From Phycisphaerae bacterium (lineage in GTDB: Bacteria; Planctomycetota; Phycisphaerae; Phycisphaerales; SM1A02), in contig VGXO01000011.1 of the NCBI GenBank assembly GCA_016873275.1, forward strand, positions 1 through 63,123: a DNA stretch of 63,123 nt, in the 5' to 3' direction. Shown here one piece after another: positions 51,498-60,208 of the stretch (its first letter is position 1; each line of letters starts with the position of its first letter). The translations under genes and the position numbers were made by a program. The notes under the pieces were generated by a model, which saw only the letters and a program-made list of their open reading frames with translations, did not search any database and was not told the origin of the DNA.

Positions 51498-54400
51498 ATG
51501 CGCCACCACGCGTCGATTGCCAGCGCCGCCCCCCTCACGCTCGCCGCGGTCGCATTGGGGCAGGTCGCCCCGCCCGCCGCGCTTCATCCAGCGGACCTCG
51601 ACGCGTGGGCGATCGTCGGCGTCGAGGCGATCCCGTCGCCCGGCGCGAGCATCAAGAACGCGACGATCGTCATCCGCGACGGCGTGATCGAGGCGATCGG
51701 CGCGGACCTCGCGGTGCCCGCCGACTGCCGCGTCGTCGACGGCAAGGGCCTGCGGGCGTACCCGGGACTCATCGAGGCGTGCGCGTGGCTCGACTCCTCG
51801 GATGCCGCGACCGCGGCGTCGAAGGGCACCGCGGCGCACTGGAACGCCCGCGTCGTACCGCAGGTCGAGGTCGTGACGCTGGTGCCTCCCGCGGCGCGGC
51901 GGAAGGAGCTGCGCGAGCTCGGCTTCACGAGCGCCGCGTTCCACCCAGACCGCGGCATCCTCCGCGGCAGCGGCGCGGTCTGGCCGCTCGGCGACCAGCC
52001 CACTCGACCGCGCCTCGAGCGGGCGATGATGGCGGCGGCGTTCGAGCACGGGGGCGACTGGGACCGCGCGACCTATCCGGGCGCCTTCGTCGGCGCGACG
52101 GCGCTGATGCGGCAGACCCTCGCGGACGCCCGCTGGCACGCCGAGTGCCGCGAGCGGTGGTCGGTCGATCCGACCGGTCTTGAGCCTCCGATCGCCGCGT
52201 CGGCGCTCGAGGCGATGGCGCTGGTCGTCGCGGGCGAGCAGCGGCTGCTCGTCCGCGCGGACGACGAGCGGCAGGCGCTGGTCGCGGCGGCGCTCGCCCG
52301 CGAGATGGAGGTCCCGCTCGCGATCACCGCCTCCGGCATGGAGTTTCGCCGGCTCGCGGAGGTCGCGGCGACGAAGGTACCCCTCGTCGTGCCGGTCGCG
52401 TTCCCGGAGCCCCCGGAGGTCGACTCGCCAGGTCAGGCGGCGGCGCAGTCCCTGCGCGACCTGCTGACGTGGGAGCAGGCGCCGACCAACCCCAAGCGGC
52501 TTCTTGCGGCGGGCTGCGAGGTCTCGCTCACGACCGACCGCCTCAAGAGCCTCCCGCAGTTTCCCGAGCGGATCCGCGACGCCATGGCGGCGGGGCTGAC
52601 CCGCGACGAGGTGCTCGCCGCGCTCACCCTCGCGCCGGCGCGCCTCCTCGGCATCGACGACGTGGTCGGATCGCTCGAGCCGGGCAAGCAGGCCGACCTC
52701 GTCCTCGTCGAGGGCGAGCTCTTCGCGGAGGACGCGAAGGTCCGCGAGGTCTGGATCGGAGGTGCCCGGCACGAGGTCGCGCCGCGGCCGGTGTTCGCGC
52801 TCGCCGGCGAGGTCGTCCTCGCGCTTCCCGACGGCTCCACCCGCCGCATGCGGATCGATCCGGAGAAGGGCGAGGTCGAGGTCTGGCCTGCGGCGCCGGA
52901 GGCGGCGAAGGAGGGCGACGACGAAGCGCCCGCCGAGCCGCCGATCGAGGGCGGCGAGCCCGTCCCCGCGCCCGCACCGGATGTGGCACCGCCGATCGAG
53001 GGCGCCGCCAACCCTGATGCCAACCCTGATGCCAACCCTGATGCCAAGCCGGACTCGCCGCGCTCTCCCGCGAAGCCGCGCTCGGTGCGGGCGACGGCGG
53101 TCGCCGTCCTCGGCGACACCATCACCATGCGCCTCGATGGCGAGCCTCTCGGGCTCGTCGGTCCGCAGCGGATGTCGGGCGTCTTGATCGACGGCACCCT
53201 GCGGCTCGTCGCGGAGTCGGAAGACGGCACGGTGACGCGGCTCGCCGCGACCGCGGCGCCTGCGAAGGACGCCGCGGAGGGCGCGAGGTCGGAGCCCGCT
53301 GCAGAGCTCGCGAAGGGCGACGACGAGGCGGGCGAGGCCGCCAACGTCGACGACGCCTCGAAGGGCGACGAAGGTGGTCGGAAGACCGCCGCGAAGCCGG
53401 CGCCGCCGGATTGGACGCGCCCCTTGCCGGTGCCGCTCGGGGAGTTCGGCGTCCTCTCGCCGCGCGCGGCGGAGCGGGTTCTCTTCCGCGGCGCGACGCT
53501 CTGGACCTGCGGCGCCGCGGGCGTCGTCGAGGGCGGCGACCTGCTCGTCGAGGACGGTCGCATCGCCTACGCGGGACCGCGGCGGGCGTGGCGCTTCGAA
53601 GGCGATCCGCCGCGCGAGGTGGACCTCGGGGGTCGTCACGTCACGCCGGGTCTCATCGACTGCCACAGCCACACCGGACTCGCCGGAGGCGTCAACGAGT
53701 GGACGAGCAACTCGACGGCGGAGGTGCGCATGGTCGACGCGCTCGACGCCGACGAGATCGACTGGTACCGCCAGCTCGCGGGCGGGCTCACCGCGGCGAA
53801 CCAGCTGCACGGCTCGGCGAACCCGATCGGCGGGCAGAACAGCGTGGTGAAGATCCGCTGGGGAGAGGCGATCGCCGCGCAGCCGGTCGAGGGGGCGATC
53901 CCGGGGATCAAGTTCGCCCTCGGCGAGAACGTGGTGCGCCCGAAGGACCGCTATCCGCAGACGCGGATGGGCGTGGAGGCATTCCTCGACGACGCGTTCC
54001 ACGCGGCGCGGCGCCTCCGCGCGGAGCAGCTCGAGCATGCGGCGCTTCCCGACGACGAGAAGGCGCGGCGGATGCCGCCCCGACCCGACCTTCGCCTCGA
54101 GGCGCTCGCGGAGATCCTCGAGGGTCGGCGGCTCGTCCACTGCCACAGCTACCGGCAGGACGAGATCCTGATGCTGCTCCGCCTCGCGGAGCGGCACGGG
54201 TTCACCGTCGGCACGCTGCAGCACGTGCTCGAGGGCTTCAAGGTCGCCGACGCGATCGCCGACCACGGCGCGGGCGCGAGCAGCTTCAGCGACTGGTGGG
54301 CGTACAAGATGGAGGTGATGGACGCGATCCCCGAGAACGGCGCGGTCATGCACCGCGTCGGGGTCCTCGTCTCCTTCAACTCCGACTCCGACGAGCACGC

Positions 54401-54959
54401 CCGCCGCATGAACACCGAGGCGGCGAAGGCGGTGCGCTACGGCGGGCTCCCGCCGGAGGAGGCGCTGTGGCTCGTGACGATCAACCCCGCGAGGCAGCTC
54501 CGCATCGACCACCGCGTCGGCTCGCTCGAGGCGGGAAAGGACGCCGACTTCGCGGTCTGGTCGGGACCGCCGCTGAGCTCGCTCTCGCGCTGCGAGCAGA
54601 CCTGGGTGGACGGGATCCTTCGCTTCGACGTCGCGGAGGACGCGCGGCTCGCCGCCGAGGCGGAGGTGGAGCGGCAGAAGCTCCTCGCGAAGGCGGCGCT
54701 CGCCCGCGCGTCGCGCGGCAAGGGCGGTGGGAGCCGGGGAGGCGCGGGGGAGGGCGGACCGCCGGGCGGTGCCTCGCCGGGGGCGCCGGCACCCGTCGAG
54801 GGCTTCCGGGCGCGCGGCATGCTCGGGTCGATGTGGCAGGCCCGCGAGGACGCGATGCTCGACCTCGTCAGGCGCGGACTTGATCCGGTGCAGGCGATGC
54901 CGGGCGCCTGCGGGCTCGAATGGGGCGGCGGCGACGCGTCGCAGGGAGGTGCTCGATGA
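51498..54959 (+). CDS. Exported double amidohydrolase, first module degenerate
   Basis: The 1153-residue protein starts at ATG 51498 with a signal peptide (about 7-21). Module one (about 30-440) follows the amidohydrolase plan ('IVIRDGVIEAIGADLAVPADCRVVDGKGLRAYPGLIEACAW', quoted in part as YPGLIEACAW) but lacks the metal-binding HxH and other His ligands. A 150-residue acidic linker holds an NPDA repeat. Module two (about 640-1060) has 'VTPGLIDCHSHTGL' with HxH, 'RRLVHCHSYRQDEILML', and Asp in 'LVSFNSDSD', so it is probably an active metal hydrolase. Such proteins act as periplasmic imidazolonepropionase- or dipeptidase-like enzymes; substrate is unknown. The stop overlaps the next start. Confidence 0.85.
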   Translation: MRHHASIASAAPLTLAAVALGQVAPPAALHPADLDAWAIVGVEAIPSPGASIKNATIVIRDGVIEAIGADLAVPADCRVVDGKGLRAYPGLIEACAWLDSSDAATAASKGTAAHWNARVVPQVEVVTLVPPAARRKELRELGFTSAAFHPDRGILRGSGAVWPLGDQPTRPRLERAMMAAAFEHGGDWDRATYPGAFVGATALMRQTLADARWHAECRERWSVDPTGLEPPIAASALEAMALVVAGEQRLLVRADDERQALVAAALAREMEVPLAITASGMEFRRLAEVAATKVPLVVPVAFPEPPEVDSPGQAAAQSLRDLLTWEQAPTNPKRLLAAGCEVSLTTDRLKSLPQFPERIRDAMAAGLTRDEVLAALTLAPARLLGIDDVVGSLEPGKQADLVLVEGELFAEDAKVREVWIGGARHEVAPRPVFALAGEVVLALPDGSTRRMRIDPEKGEVEVWPAAPEAAKEGDDEAPAEPPIEGGEPVPAPAPDVAPPIEGAANPDANPDANPDAKPDSPRSPAKPRSVRATAVAVLGDTITMRLDGEPLGLVGPQRMSGVLIDGTLRLVAESEDGTVTRLAATAAPAKDAAEGARSEPAAELAKGDDEAGEAANVDDASKGDEGGRKTAAKPAPPDWTRPLPVPLGEFGVLSPRAAERVLFRGATLWTCGAAGVVEGGDLLVEDGRIAYAGPRRAWRFEGDPPREVDLGGRHVTPGLIDCHSHTGLAGGVNEWTSNSTAEVRMVDALDADEIDWYRQLAGGLTAANQLHGSANPIGGQNSVVKIRWGEAIAAQPVEGAIPGIKFALGENVVRPKDRYPQTRMGVEAFLDDAFHAARRLRAEQLEHAALPDDEKARRMPPRPDLRLEALAEILEGRRLVHCHSYRQDEILMLLRLAERHGFTVGTLQHVLEGFKVADAIADHGAGASSFSDWWAYKMEVMDAIPENGAVMHRVGVLVSFNSDSDEHARRMNTEAAKAVRYGGLPPEEALWLVTINPARQLRIDHRVGSLEAGKDADFAVWSGPPLSSLSRCEQTWVDGILRFDVAEDARLAAEAEVERQKLLAKAALARASRGKGGGSRGGAGEGGPPGGASPGAPAPVEGFRARGMLGSMWQAREDAMLDLVRRGLDPVQAMPGACGLEWGGGDASQGGAR
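53010..53045 (+). repeat. 12-bp in-frame repeat in the interdomain linker
   Basis: AACCCTGATGCC is repeated three times without change, encoding N-P-D-A tetrapeptides between the two amidohydrolase modules. A fourth, altered unit follows. Copy number may vary between strains without breaking the frame. Confidence 0.9.
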
Positions 54960-56341
54960 GGTGCTTGAACGGACTTCTCCTCGCCGCCTCGTTCTCCGCC
55001 GCGGCGACGGGCTCCGTCCTCGCGCAATCCCCGAACATCCCGGCGCCTCCGCAGCAGAAGCCGCTCGCGATCCTGAACGGCACGGTGCACGTCGTCTCCG
55101 CGGATCCGGCGACGCCCGCGGTGATCGATCGCGGGTGGATCCTCGTGCGCGACGGCGTCATCGTCGGCGTCGGAGGTCCCGACGCGCCGCCGGCGATCGA
55201 CGGCACGTGGGAGGTCGTGGATGCCGCGGGTCGGCACGTCTGCCCAGGCTTCCACGCGATGGACACGCAGCTCGGGCTCGTGGAGACGATGGCGGTCCGC
55301 GCGACCGACGACCGCCGCGAGGTCGGCGAGGTGACGCCGGAGGTCACCGCGTCGATCGCCATCAATCCCGACACCGACCTCATCCCCGTCTCGCGGGCGG
55401 GCGGGATCCTGCTCGCGTCGGTCGCCCCCCTCGGCGGGCTCATGCCGGGCTGGACCTCGGTGATCCGCCTCGACGGCTGGACGCCGGAGGAGATGACCAT
55501 CGAGCCGCAGGCGGGACTCGTGCTGAACTGGCCGATGATGGAGACGGTGCGGGCGCCTTGGATGCGCCGCGAGGAGGGCGAGCAGAAGTCGCGGACCCGC
55601 GAGCAGCTCCGCCGGATCGAGGAGCTCTTCGACGCCGCGGCGGCGTGGAGGAACGCCCGCGCGGCGGACCCCGAGACGCCGCAGGACCTGCGGCTCGACG
55701 CGATCTCGCGGACCCTCGACGGCGGACGCCCGCTGATGATCTCCTGCGGCTCGCCCGCGCAGATCGACGCCGCCGTCGCCTTCGCCGCGAGGCGGAACCT
55801 CCGGATCGTGATCGTCGGCGGTCCCGGATCGCTCGAGTGCGCGCCGCTCCTCGCCGAGCGGGGGATCCCCGTCCTCGTCGACGGCGTGCATCGACTGCCG
55901 CGGCGCCGGCATGACCGACCGGCGGAGCCCTTCGAGCTTCCGGGTCGCCTGCACGCCGCGGGCGTGAAGGTCGCCATCGGCGCCGCCGAGGAGCCCGCGC
56001 ACGAGCGGAACCTGCCGCATCAGGCGGGCACCGCCGTCGCGCACGGGATGCCGGCGGACGCGGCGCTCGCGGCGATCACCCGGGTCCCGGCGGAGATCGC
56101 CGGCGTCGCCGACCGCTACGGATCGATCGAGGTCGGTCGCTCCGCGACCCTCCTCGTCCTCGACGGACCGCCGCTCGAGGTGACGACCGCGCCGGTGCGG
56201 GCGTTCATCGATGGTCGCCCGATCGACCTCTCGAGCCGGCAGAGCCGGCAGCTCGACAAGTACCTCGAGAAGTACCGCCGCCTCGGGAGGATCGAGGAGC
56301 AGTCGCCCGCGCCTACCAGCGGAGGAGCGCCTCGCAGGTGA
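54956..56341 (+). CDS. Exported amidohydrolase-like protein without metal ligands
   Basis: The 461-residue protein overlaps the previous stop (ATGA). A signal peptide (about 5-23, 'LLLAASFSAAATGSVLAQ') leads into an amidohydrolase outline: 'AILNGTVHVVSADP', 'WILVRDGVIVGVGGPDAP', 'GRHVCPGFHAMDTQLG' where PGLxDxHxH would be expected, and 'GSIEVGRSATLLVLDGPPLE'. The HxH pair, catalytic Lys or His and Asp are not visible, so it is probably inactive. Coupled translation suggests a complex with the upstream double amidohydrolase. The last 29 bases overlap the convergent lipoprotein gene. Confidence 0.8.
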   Translation: MRCLNGLLLAASFSAAATGSVLAQSPNIPAPPQQKPLAILNGTVHVVSADPATPAVIDRGWILVRDGVIVGVGGPDAPPAIDGTWEVVDAAGRHVCPGFHAMDTQLGLVETMAVRATDDRREVGEVTPEVTASIAINPDTDLIPVSRAGGILLASVAPLGGLMPGWTSVIRLDGWTPEEMTIEPQAGLVLNWPMMETVRAPWMRREEGEQKSRTREQLRRIEELFDAAAAWRNARAADPETPQDLRLDAISRTLDGGRPLMISCGSPAQIDAAVAFAARRNLRIVIVGGPGSLECAPLLAERGIPVLVDGVHRLPRRRHDRPAEPFELPGRLHAAGVKVAIGAAEEPAHERNLPHQAGTAVAHGMPADAALAAITRVPAEIAGVADRYGSIEVGRSATLLVLDGPPLEVTTAPVRAFIDGRPIDLSSRQSRQLDKYLEKYRRLGRIEEQSPAPTSGGAPRR

Positions 56342-56777
56342 TCCGCTCCTCGCCGACGGCGAGGACGCCGCGGAGCCGCACGGGCGAGCCCGGTGCCGGA
56401 GGCGTCGTCCACGGCTCCTCGAGCCTCACGCGGTAGGCGAAGGTCACCGGATCGAAGAGGCGCTCGTTCGCGGCGCGGTCGGTGAGGTCGAAGGTCCAGG
56501 TCCGCTCGCTCGGCGTCGCCGCCTCGCAGTCGACCTCGACCTCGAGCACGCCGATCGCCTTCACCGGATCGCCCGCGCCGTCGAGGAACTCGACCCGCAC
56601 GACGATCGCCTTCGCCGCCTCGGGGGAGTCCGCGCGGGTGAGCGCATGGAACGACATGCTCGCGGGTCGGAACGGCCACTCGGCGGCGCCGATCCCAAGC
56701 GGGGTCGGCGCGACCTTCGGCGGGCAGCCGGCGAGCGTCGGCATGAGCGCCACGAGCAGAGCAAGGAGGGGCGTCAC
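56313..56777 (-). CDS. Lipoprotein of unknown function
   Basis: Starting at GTG 56777 after a GAGGAG site, the 154-residue protein has a lipoprotein signal 'LLALLVALMPTLAGC' (Cys near 18) and a single beta-rich domain ('AIVVRVEFLDGAGDPVKAIGVLEVEVDC', 'WTFDLTDRAANERLF'). I recognise no family. It may sit in the periplasmic face of a membrane. It is convergent with the amidohydrolase-like gene. Confidence 0.75.
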   Translation of the reverse strand: MTPLLALLVALMPTLAGCPPKVAPTPLGIGAAEWPFRPASMSFHALTRADSPEAAKAIVVRVEFLDGAGDPVKAIGVLEVEVDCEAATPSERTWTFDLTDRAANERLFDPVTFAYRVRLEEPWTTPPAPGSPVRLRGVLAVGEERITCEALLRW

Positions 56778-56891
56778 GCCGGCTCCTCGCGCGTCGGACC
56801 GAACGCCTCGGAGCGGCTGCGGCGTCGGGCGGACGAGACACGCGGGGGACGGACGGTCCATCTCGGCGGACGATCGTTCAGGCACGGGGAA

Positions 56892-57164
56892 TCATGCGGC
56901 GCCCGCCGGTCGTGCCGCCGGCTCGATGGCGCTGTACTGATCGAGGTTCAGGACGACGATCTCGCCGTCGTCGAGGCGGAGCTCGAGGCGGTCGAGCCAC
57001 AGGCGGTCGTCGCGGGCGTGGGCGTACCACGAGCCGGTCTTCGCCTGCCGGAAGCGGACGATGGCTCCCTCGGTGACCGCGGACCAGACCTGATCGCCCT
57101 GCGGGAGCTGCTGCGTGACCCGGACCCGGGATCCGGGCACGATGGGCGTCGGCGGGAGGAACAT
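56892..57164 (-). CDS. Small conserved-looking protein with an SH3-like barrel, unknown function
   Basis: The 90-residue protein starts at ATG 57164. It reads 'SRVRVTQQLPQGDQVWSAVTEG', 'VRFRQAKTGSWYAHARDDRLW' and 'LRLDDGEIVVLNLDQYS', a beta-barrel pattern seen in small RNA- or protein-binding proteins. There is no signal. A TATACT hexamer ends 6 bases before the ATG, the clearest leaderless-type promoter in the window. It is downstream-facing from the M16-like gene's end by 38 bases. Confidence 0.7.
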   Translation of the reverse strand: MFLPPTPIVPGSRVRVTQQLPQGDQVWSAVTEGAIVRFRQAKTGSWYAHARDDRLWLDRLELRLDDGEIVVLNLDQYSAIEPAARPAGAA

Positions 57165-57201
57165 GACCGGAGTATATCGGGGCCGCCCCGGACGCTCGGC
57201 G

Positions 57202-58452
57202 TCAGCCCGGACCGAGGCGGACCTCGCTGCGACGCTCGATCCATGCGGGGTCGAAGCGGCGCTCGACGAACGCGCGGAGCGAGTCGAGGTCGAGCGCCGC
57301 GGCGTCCGCCTCGATCTCCCGAAGGCTCCGGCAGCGACCGAGCCGGTCGAGGTCGGAGGCGAGCTGCATCGCGCGGCTCTCGGTGCTCTCGCTCTGGGCG
57401 AGGAGCGACCGCCGAAGCGCCGTCGCCGCCCGGCGGAACTCGGCGCCATCGAGGTTCCGGCCCAGTCCGGCGAGACCCTCGAGGATCAGGCTCCGGCTCT
57501 CCGCCACCCGCTCGGGGGTGGATCCCGCGTAGAGCGTGACCACCCCGCGGTCGCGACCGAGGTTGGTCGTCGCGAAGACCGAGTAGCAAAGACCCCGCTT
57601 CTCCCGCAGCTCGACGAAGAGCCGGCTCGAGGGACCGCCGCCGAGGATTCGCACGGCGAGCACCCACGCCATCGACTCGGGATCCCGCTGCGGAGGCGCG
57701 TCGAGGGCGACGCCGAGGTGGACCTGCGAGGACTCCGCCGCGATCCGTAGCTCGCCTCGGATCGGTGCCGCGGTCTCCCTCGGCACCGGCGCGGCACCCG
57801 CCCAGCCGTCGAGCAGCTCGCCGAGCCGTCGCACGACCGCGTCGTGATCGACCCGACCGGCGATGGCAAGGACCGCCCCTCCCGGGCGGGCGTCCCGATG
57901 CCATCGCTCGCGGAGGTGATCGATCCGGATCGCCTCGAGGTGCGACGCCTCGCCGAATCCGCCTCGGTTGAAGGGAGCGGGAAGGTGCCGCTCGCCGAGT
58001 CGGATCATCACGAGCCGCTGCGGCTCGTCCTGCAGGCTCTCGAGCGACTGGAGGCAGAGGCTCCGCACCGGCTCGATCGCGTCGGCGGGCAGGCGCGGAC
58101 GGCGGACGAGGTCGACGAGGAGCGGCAGCGCATCGTCAAGCCGGTCGCCGAGCATCACCGCGCCGAGGCGGAGGTGCCGGGAGGAGTTCGAGAGCGATCG
58201 CTGCACGCCGAGGCGGTCGAGGGCATCGCTCCAGGCGCGGCTGTCGCGGTCGCCCGCGCCGCGGAGGGCGAGCTCCGAGAGCATCGCCGCCTCGCCTTGG
58301 CGGTCCTCCGGGTCGCCCGCGTCGCCGAGGGGCAGCAGCCAGCATGCCGCGACCGACGCGACGGAGGGCATCGCCAGCGTCACCACCGGCATGCCGCAAG
58401 GAAGCGTCGAGGCGCGGATCTGGTCGACGGGCGGTGCGGAGGCGGCGGTCAC
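57202..58452 (-). CDS. M16-family metallopeptidase homologue lacking the zinc motif
   Basis: The 416-residue protein matches the M16 (insulinase/processing peptidase) fold: 'PVVTLAMPSVASVAACWLLPLGDAGD', 'GGAVLAIAGRVDHDAVVRRL' (each shortened from its context) and the C-terminal 'GGGPSSRLFVELREKRGLCYSV'. The inverted zinc motif HxxEH should follow the first strand; here that place reads 'AAMLSELAL', with no His pair. It is therefore like the inactive subunit of two-component M16 peptidases, yet no active partner is adjacent. The start at GTG 58452 has GGAGC upstream. Cytoplasmic or periplasmic location is unclear. Confidence 0.83.
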   Translation of the reverse strand: MTAASAPPVDQIRASTLPCGMPVVTLAMPSVASVAACWLLPLGDAGDPEDRQGEAAMLSELALRGAGDRDSRAWSDALDRLGVQRSLSNSSRHLRLGAVMLGDRLDDALPLLVDLVRRPRLPADAIEPVRSLCLQSLESLQDEPQRLVMIRLGERHLPAPFNRGGFGEASHLEAIRIDHLRERWHRDARPGGAVLAIAGRVDHDAVVRRLGELLDGWAGAAPVPRETAAPIRGELRIAAESSQVHLGVALDAPPQRDPESMAWVLAVRILGGGPSSRLFVELREKRGLCYSVFATTNLGRDRGVVTLYAGSTPERVAESRSLILEGLAGLGRNLDGAEFRRAATALRRSLLAQSESTESRAMQLASDLDRLGRCRSLREIEADAAALDLDSLRAFVERRFDPAWIERRSEVRLGPG

Positions 58453-58616
58453 GAGGAGCTCCCTGCAGGCGGCGACGAACTGTACCCGCCGCGCCTTCCC
58501 CAGATTTCCCAGACCGCATCGAAGGAACCATCCCGCTGGATCTCCATGCGCCGGCTCCAGCGCGAGCCGCGCACGACCGATCTCCCTCGCATCCCGACGT
58601 GCTCGGGAGTCACGTC

Positions 58617-59072
58617 ATGCGAAGGCTCCTTGACCTCATTGCCCTCGGCGTCGTCGTGCTGATCCTGCTCGGCATGGTGATGTCGATCAACCATGGCAAG
58701 CGACGAGAGCAGGCGATCGAGGCGGCACGCCTCAGCGTCGAGCGGATCCAGGCGGAGGTGAACCTCCTCCGGGCGCTCGGGAGCGTCGAGACGAACGACC
58801 GAGGTCATCCCGCCGGCGTCGATCCCTCGTGGTTCGACGGCGAGCTTCCGATGAACCCGCTGCTGCCTGCGGGTCAGCGCTGGATGGACCTCGCGAAGCC
58901 GGGCGAGACGTTGCGGCGCCATCCGCGCGCGTGGGAGGTCGAGGAGGGGGACGAGGCGATGTTCTGGTACAACCCGGTGCAGGGCGTGGTGCGGGCCCGC
59001 GTGCCTCGTCAGGCGACGCCGGAGGAGACTCGGCGGCTCTACGCCGAGGTCAATGGGCTCGAGCTCGACTGA
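58617..59072 (+). CDS. Single-pass membrane protein, unknown function
   Basis: The 151-residue protein starts at ATG 58617 after GGGAG. One N-terminal transmembrane helix ('LLDLIALGVVVLILLGMVM') is followed by a helical stretch and a soluble domain with 'VDPSWFDGELPMNPLLP', 'RPRAWEVEEGDEAMFWYNP' outline. It looks like a minor-pilin or type II secretion pseudopilin in layout (N-terminal helix then globular part), but the prepilin cleavage motif is not evident. Its last 34 bases overlap the convergent dapB. Confidence 0.7.
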   Translation: MRRLLDLIALGVVVLILLGMVMSINHGKRREQAIEAARLSVERIQAEVNLLRALGSVETNDRGHPAGVDPSWFDGELPMNPLLPAGQRWMDLAKPGETLRRHPRAWEVEEGDEAMFWYNPVQGVVRARVPRQATPEETRRLYAEVNGLELD

Positions 59073-59788
59073 CCCGCCGACACGAAGTCGTCGAACCGAT
59101 GAAGACCCGGGGGACGCGCGGCGAGCCAGACCGCCGCGTCGATCGCCCCTCGCGCGAACACGTCCCGATCGACCGCCCGGTGGGCGAGCGAGAGCACCTC
59201 GGAGGGACCGCTGAGGCGGAGCTCGTGGTCGCCGATCACGCCGCCGCCGCGGATCGCGTGGATCCTGCCCGCGAGCCGGTCGGATCCGGCAGCGTCCTCG
59301 ACGACCTCCGCGAGCATCCGCGCGGTGCCCGAGGGGGCATCGACCTTCGTCCGGTGGTGCTGCTCGATGAGGTCGAGGTCCCATCCCGGACCCGCAAGCC
59401 GAACCGCCTCCGCCACGAGCCGCCGCAGGATCGCCACCCCCCTCGAGAGGTTCGGGGCGACCATCACGGGCACGCTCGCCGCCGTTCGCGCCGCCATCGC
59501 GAGGGTCTCCTCGGAGAGCGCGGTGGAGGCGACGAGGACCGCCGCCCGCCGCGAGGCGGCAAGACCGAGCGCCCTTCGGGCGCCGGCGTCGCGCGAGAAG
59601 TCGATGACCGCATGGATCACGGCGTCGTCCGACAGACCTCGCTCATGCACGCTCGAGATCTCGGCGGCGACCTCGACGCGCGGATCGAGCGCGGCGATCG
59701 CCGCGACTCGACGCCCCATGCGCCCGCTCGATCCGACGAGCGCGAGGCGCAGCACGTCGCGCCTCGTCGAGGTCGGGCCGGCGGTCAT
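59039..59788 (-). CDS. dapB: 4-hydroxy-tetrahydrodipicolinate reductase DapB
   Basis: DapB makes tetrahydrodipicolinate in lysine and peptidoglycan-precursor synthesis. The protein has the nucleotide motif GSSGRMGR (19-26), 'HAVIDFSRDAGA', 'VMVAPNLSRGVAIL' and the catalytic block 'EQHHRTKVDAPSGTA' with His and Lys, then 'FARGAIDAAVWLA'. ATG 59788 puts the Rossmann loop near the N-terminus; a GTG at 59815 would add nine residues. Total length is about 249, slightly short of the usual 265-270. No other dap gene is adjacent. Confidence 0.92.
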   Translation of the reverse strand: MTAGPTSTRRDVLRLALVGSSGRMGRRVAAIAALDPRVEVAAEISSVHERGLSDDAVIHAVIDFSRDAGARRALGLAASRRAAVLVASTALSEETLAMAARTAASVPVMVAPNLSRGVAILRRLVAEAVRLAGPGWDLDLIEQHHRTKVDAPSGTARMLAEVVEDAAGSDRLAGRIHAIRGGGVIGDHELRLSGPSEVLSLAHRAVDRDVFARGAIDAAVWLAARPPGLHRFDDFVSAGQSSSSPLTSA

Positions 59789-59865
59789 TGAGACAAATGT
59801 GTGGAGTTCCTTCACAAGGACACCCGATAACGCTACAACTCACGTCATCGTGGGACTCCCGCTCC

Positions 59866-59911
59866 CGTTACGCTGGCGGGCTTCCCTTCACTCCGACACG
59901 AGAGCGTAACG
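59866..59911 (+). promoter_or_regulatory. Inverted repeat just before the lysine-rich mini gene
   Basis: CGTTACGCT (59866-59874) is the reverse complement of AGCGTAACG (59903-59911). The right arm ends at the GAAAGGA ribosome site of the mini gene. It may be an operator or a leader hairpin that hides the ribosome site. Confidence 0.5.
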
Positions 59912-59917
59912 AAAGGA

Positions 59918-60013
59918 ATGCCAGCCATGGCGAAGAAGAAGAAGAAGGCCGCGAAGAAGTCCGCCAAGAAGGCGTCCAAGAAGAAGGGCGCCCGCAAGGC
60001 CAGTCGGCGCTGA
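59918..60013 (+). CDS. 31-residue Lys/Ala-rich peptide (histone H1-like)
   Basis: ATG 59918 follows GAAAGGA. The peptide has 13 Lys and 3 Arg in 31 residues, in an AKKxAKK pattern ('AAKKSAKKASKKKGARKA'), like the tails of histone H1 and of bacterial HupB or Hc1. A second in-frame ATG lies three codons in. It should bind DNA or RNA, perhaps ribosomes. It is too small for standard gene finders but has its own ribosome site, an upstream inverted repeat and a very strong terminator 52 bases after its stop, which together make a real small gene likely. Confidence 0.7.
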   Translation: MPAMAKKKKKAAKKSAKKASKKKGARKASRR

Positions 60014-60065
60014 CGCTGATCGATCGAAGACGGCGGAGCCGCTGACGGCTTCGCCGGCACGAGCC

Positions 60066-60104
60066 GAGACCGGAGCGACCACTCGCTCCGGTCTCCGTGT
60101 TTTT
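60066..60104 (+). terminator. Rho-independent terminator of the mini gene
   Basis: GAGACCGGAGCGA (60066-60078) pairs perfectly with TCGCTCCGGTCTC (60083-60095) around a CCAC loop, followed by CGTG and TTTTT. It is the strongest terminator in the window. Confidence 0.93.
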
Positions 60105-60208
60105 GCCCTTGGCGGGACGGGTCCGTCGCCGCGGCGGAACCTCACTATGCTTCGCGTCCCTCGACCCCGGGTGGGGTCCCCTCCAGCACCTTCCGAACGA
60201 GCGAGCCC

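Noticed and set aside
51195-54512. Minus-strand open frame of 1105 codons
   Set aside because: It is the antisense shadow of the double amidohydrolase, rich in Arg, His and Glu with no family motif; high GC leaves such frames open.
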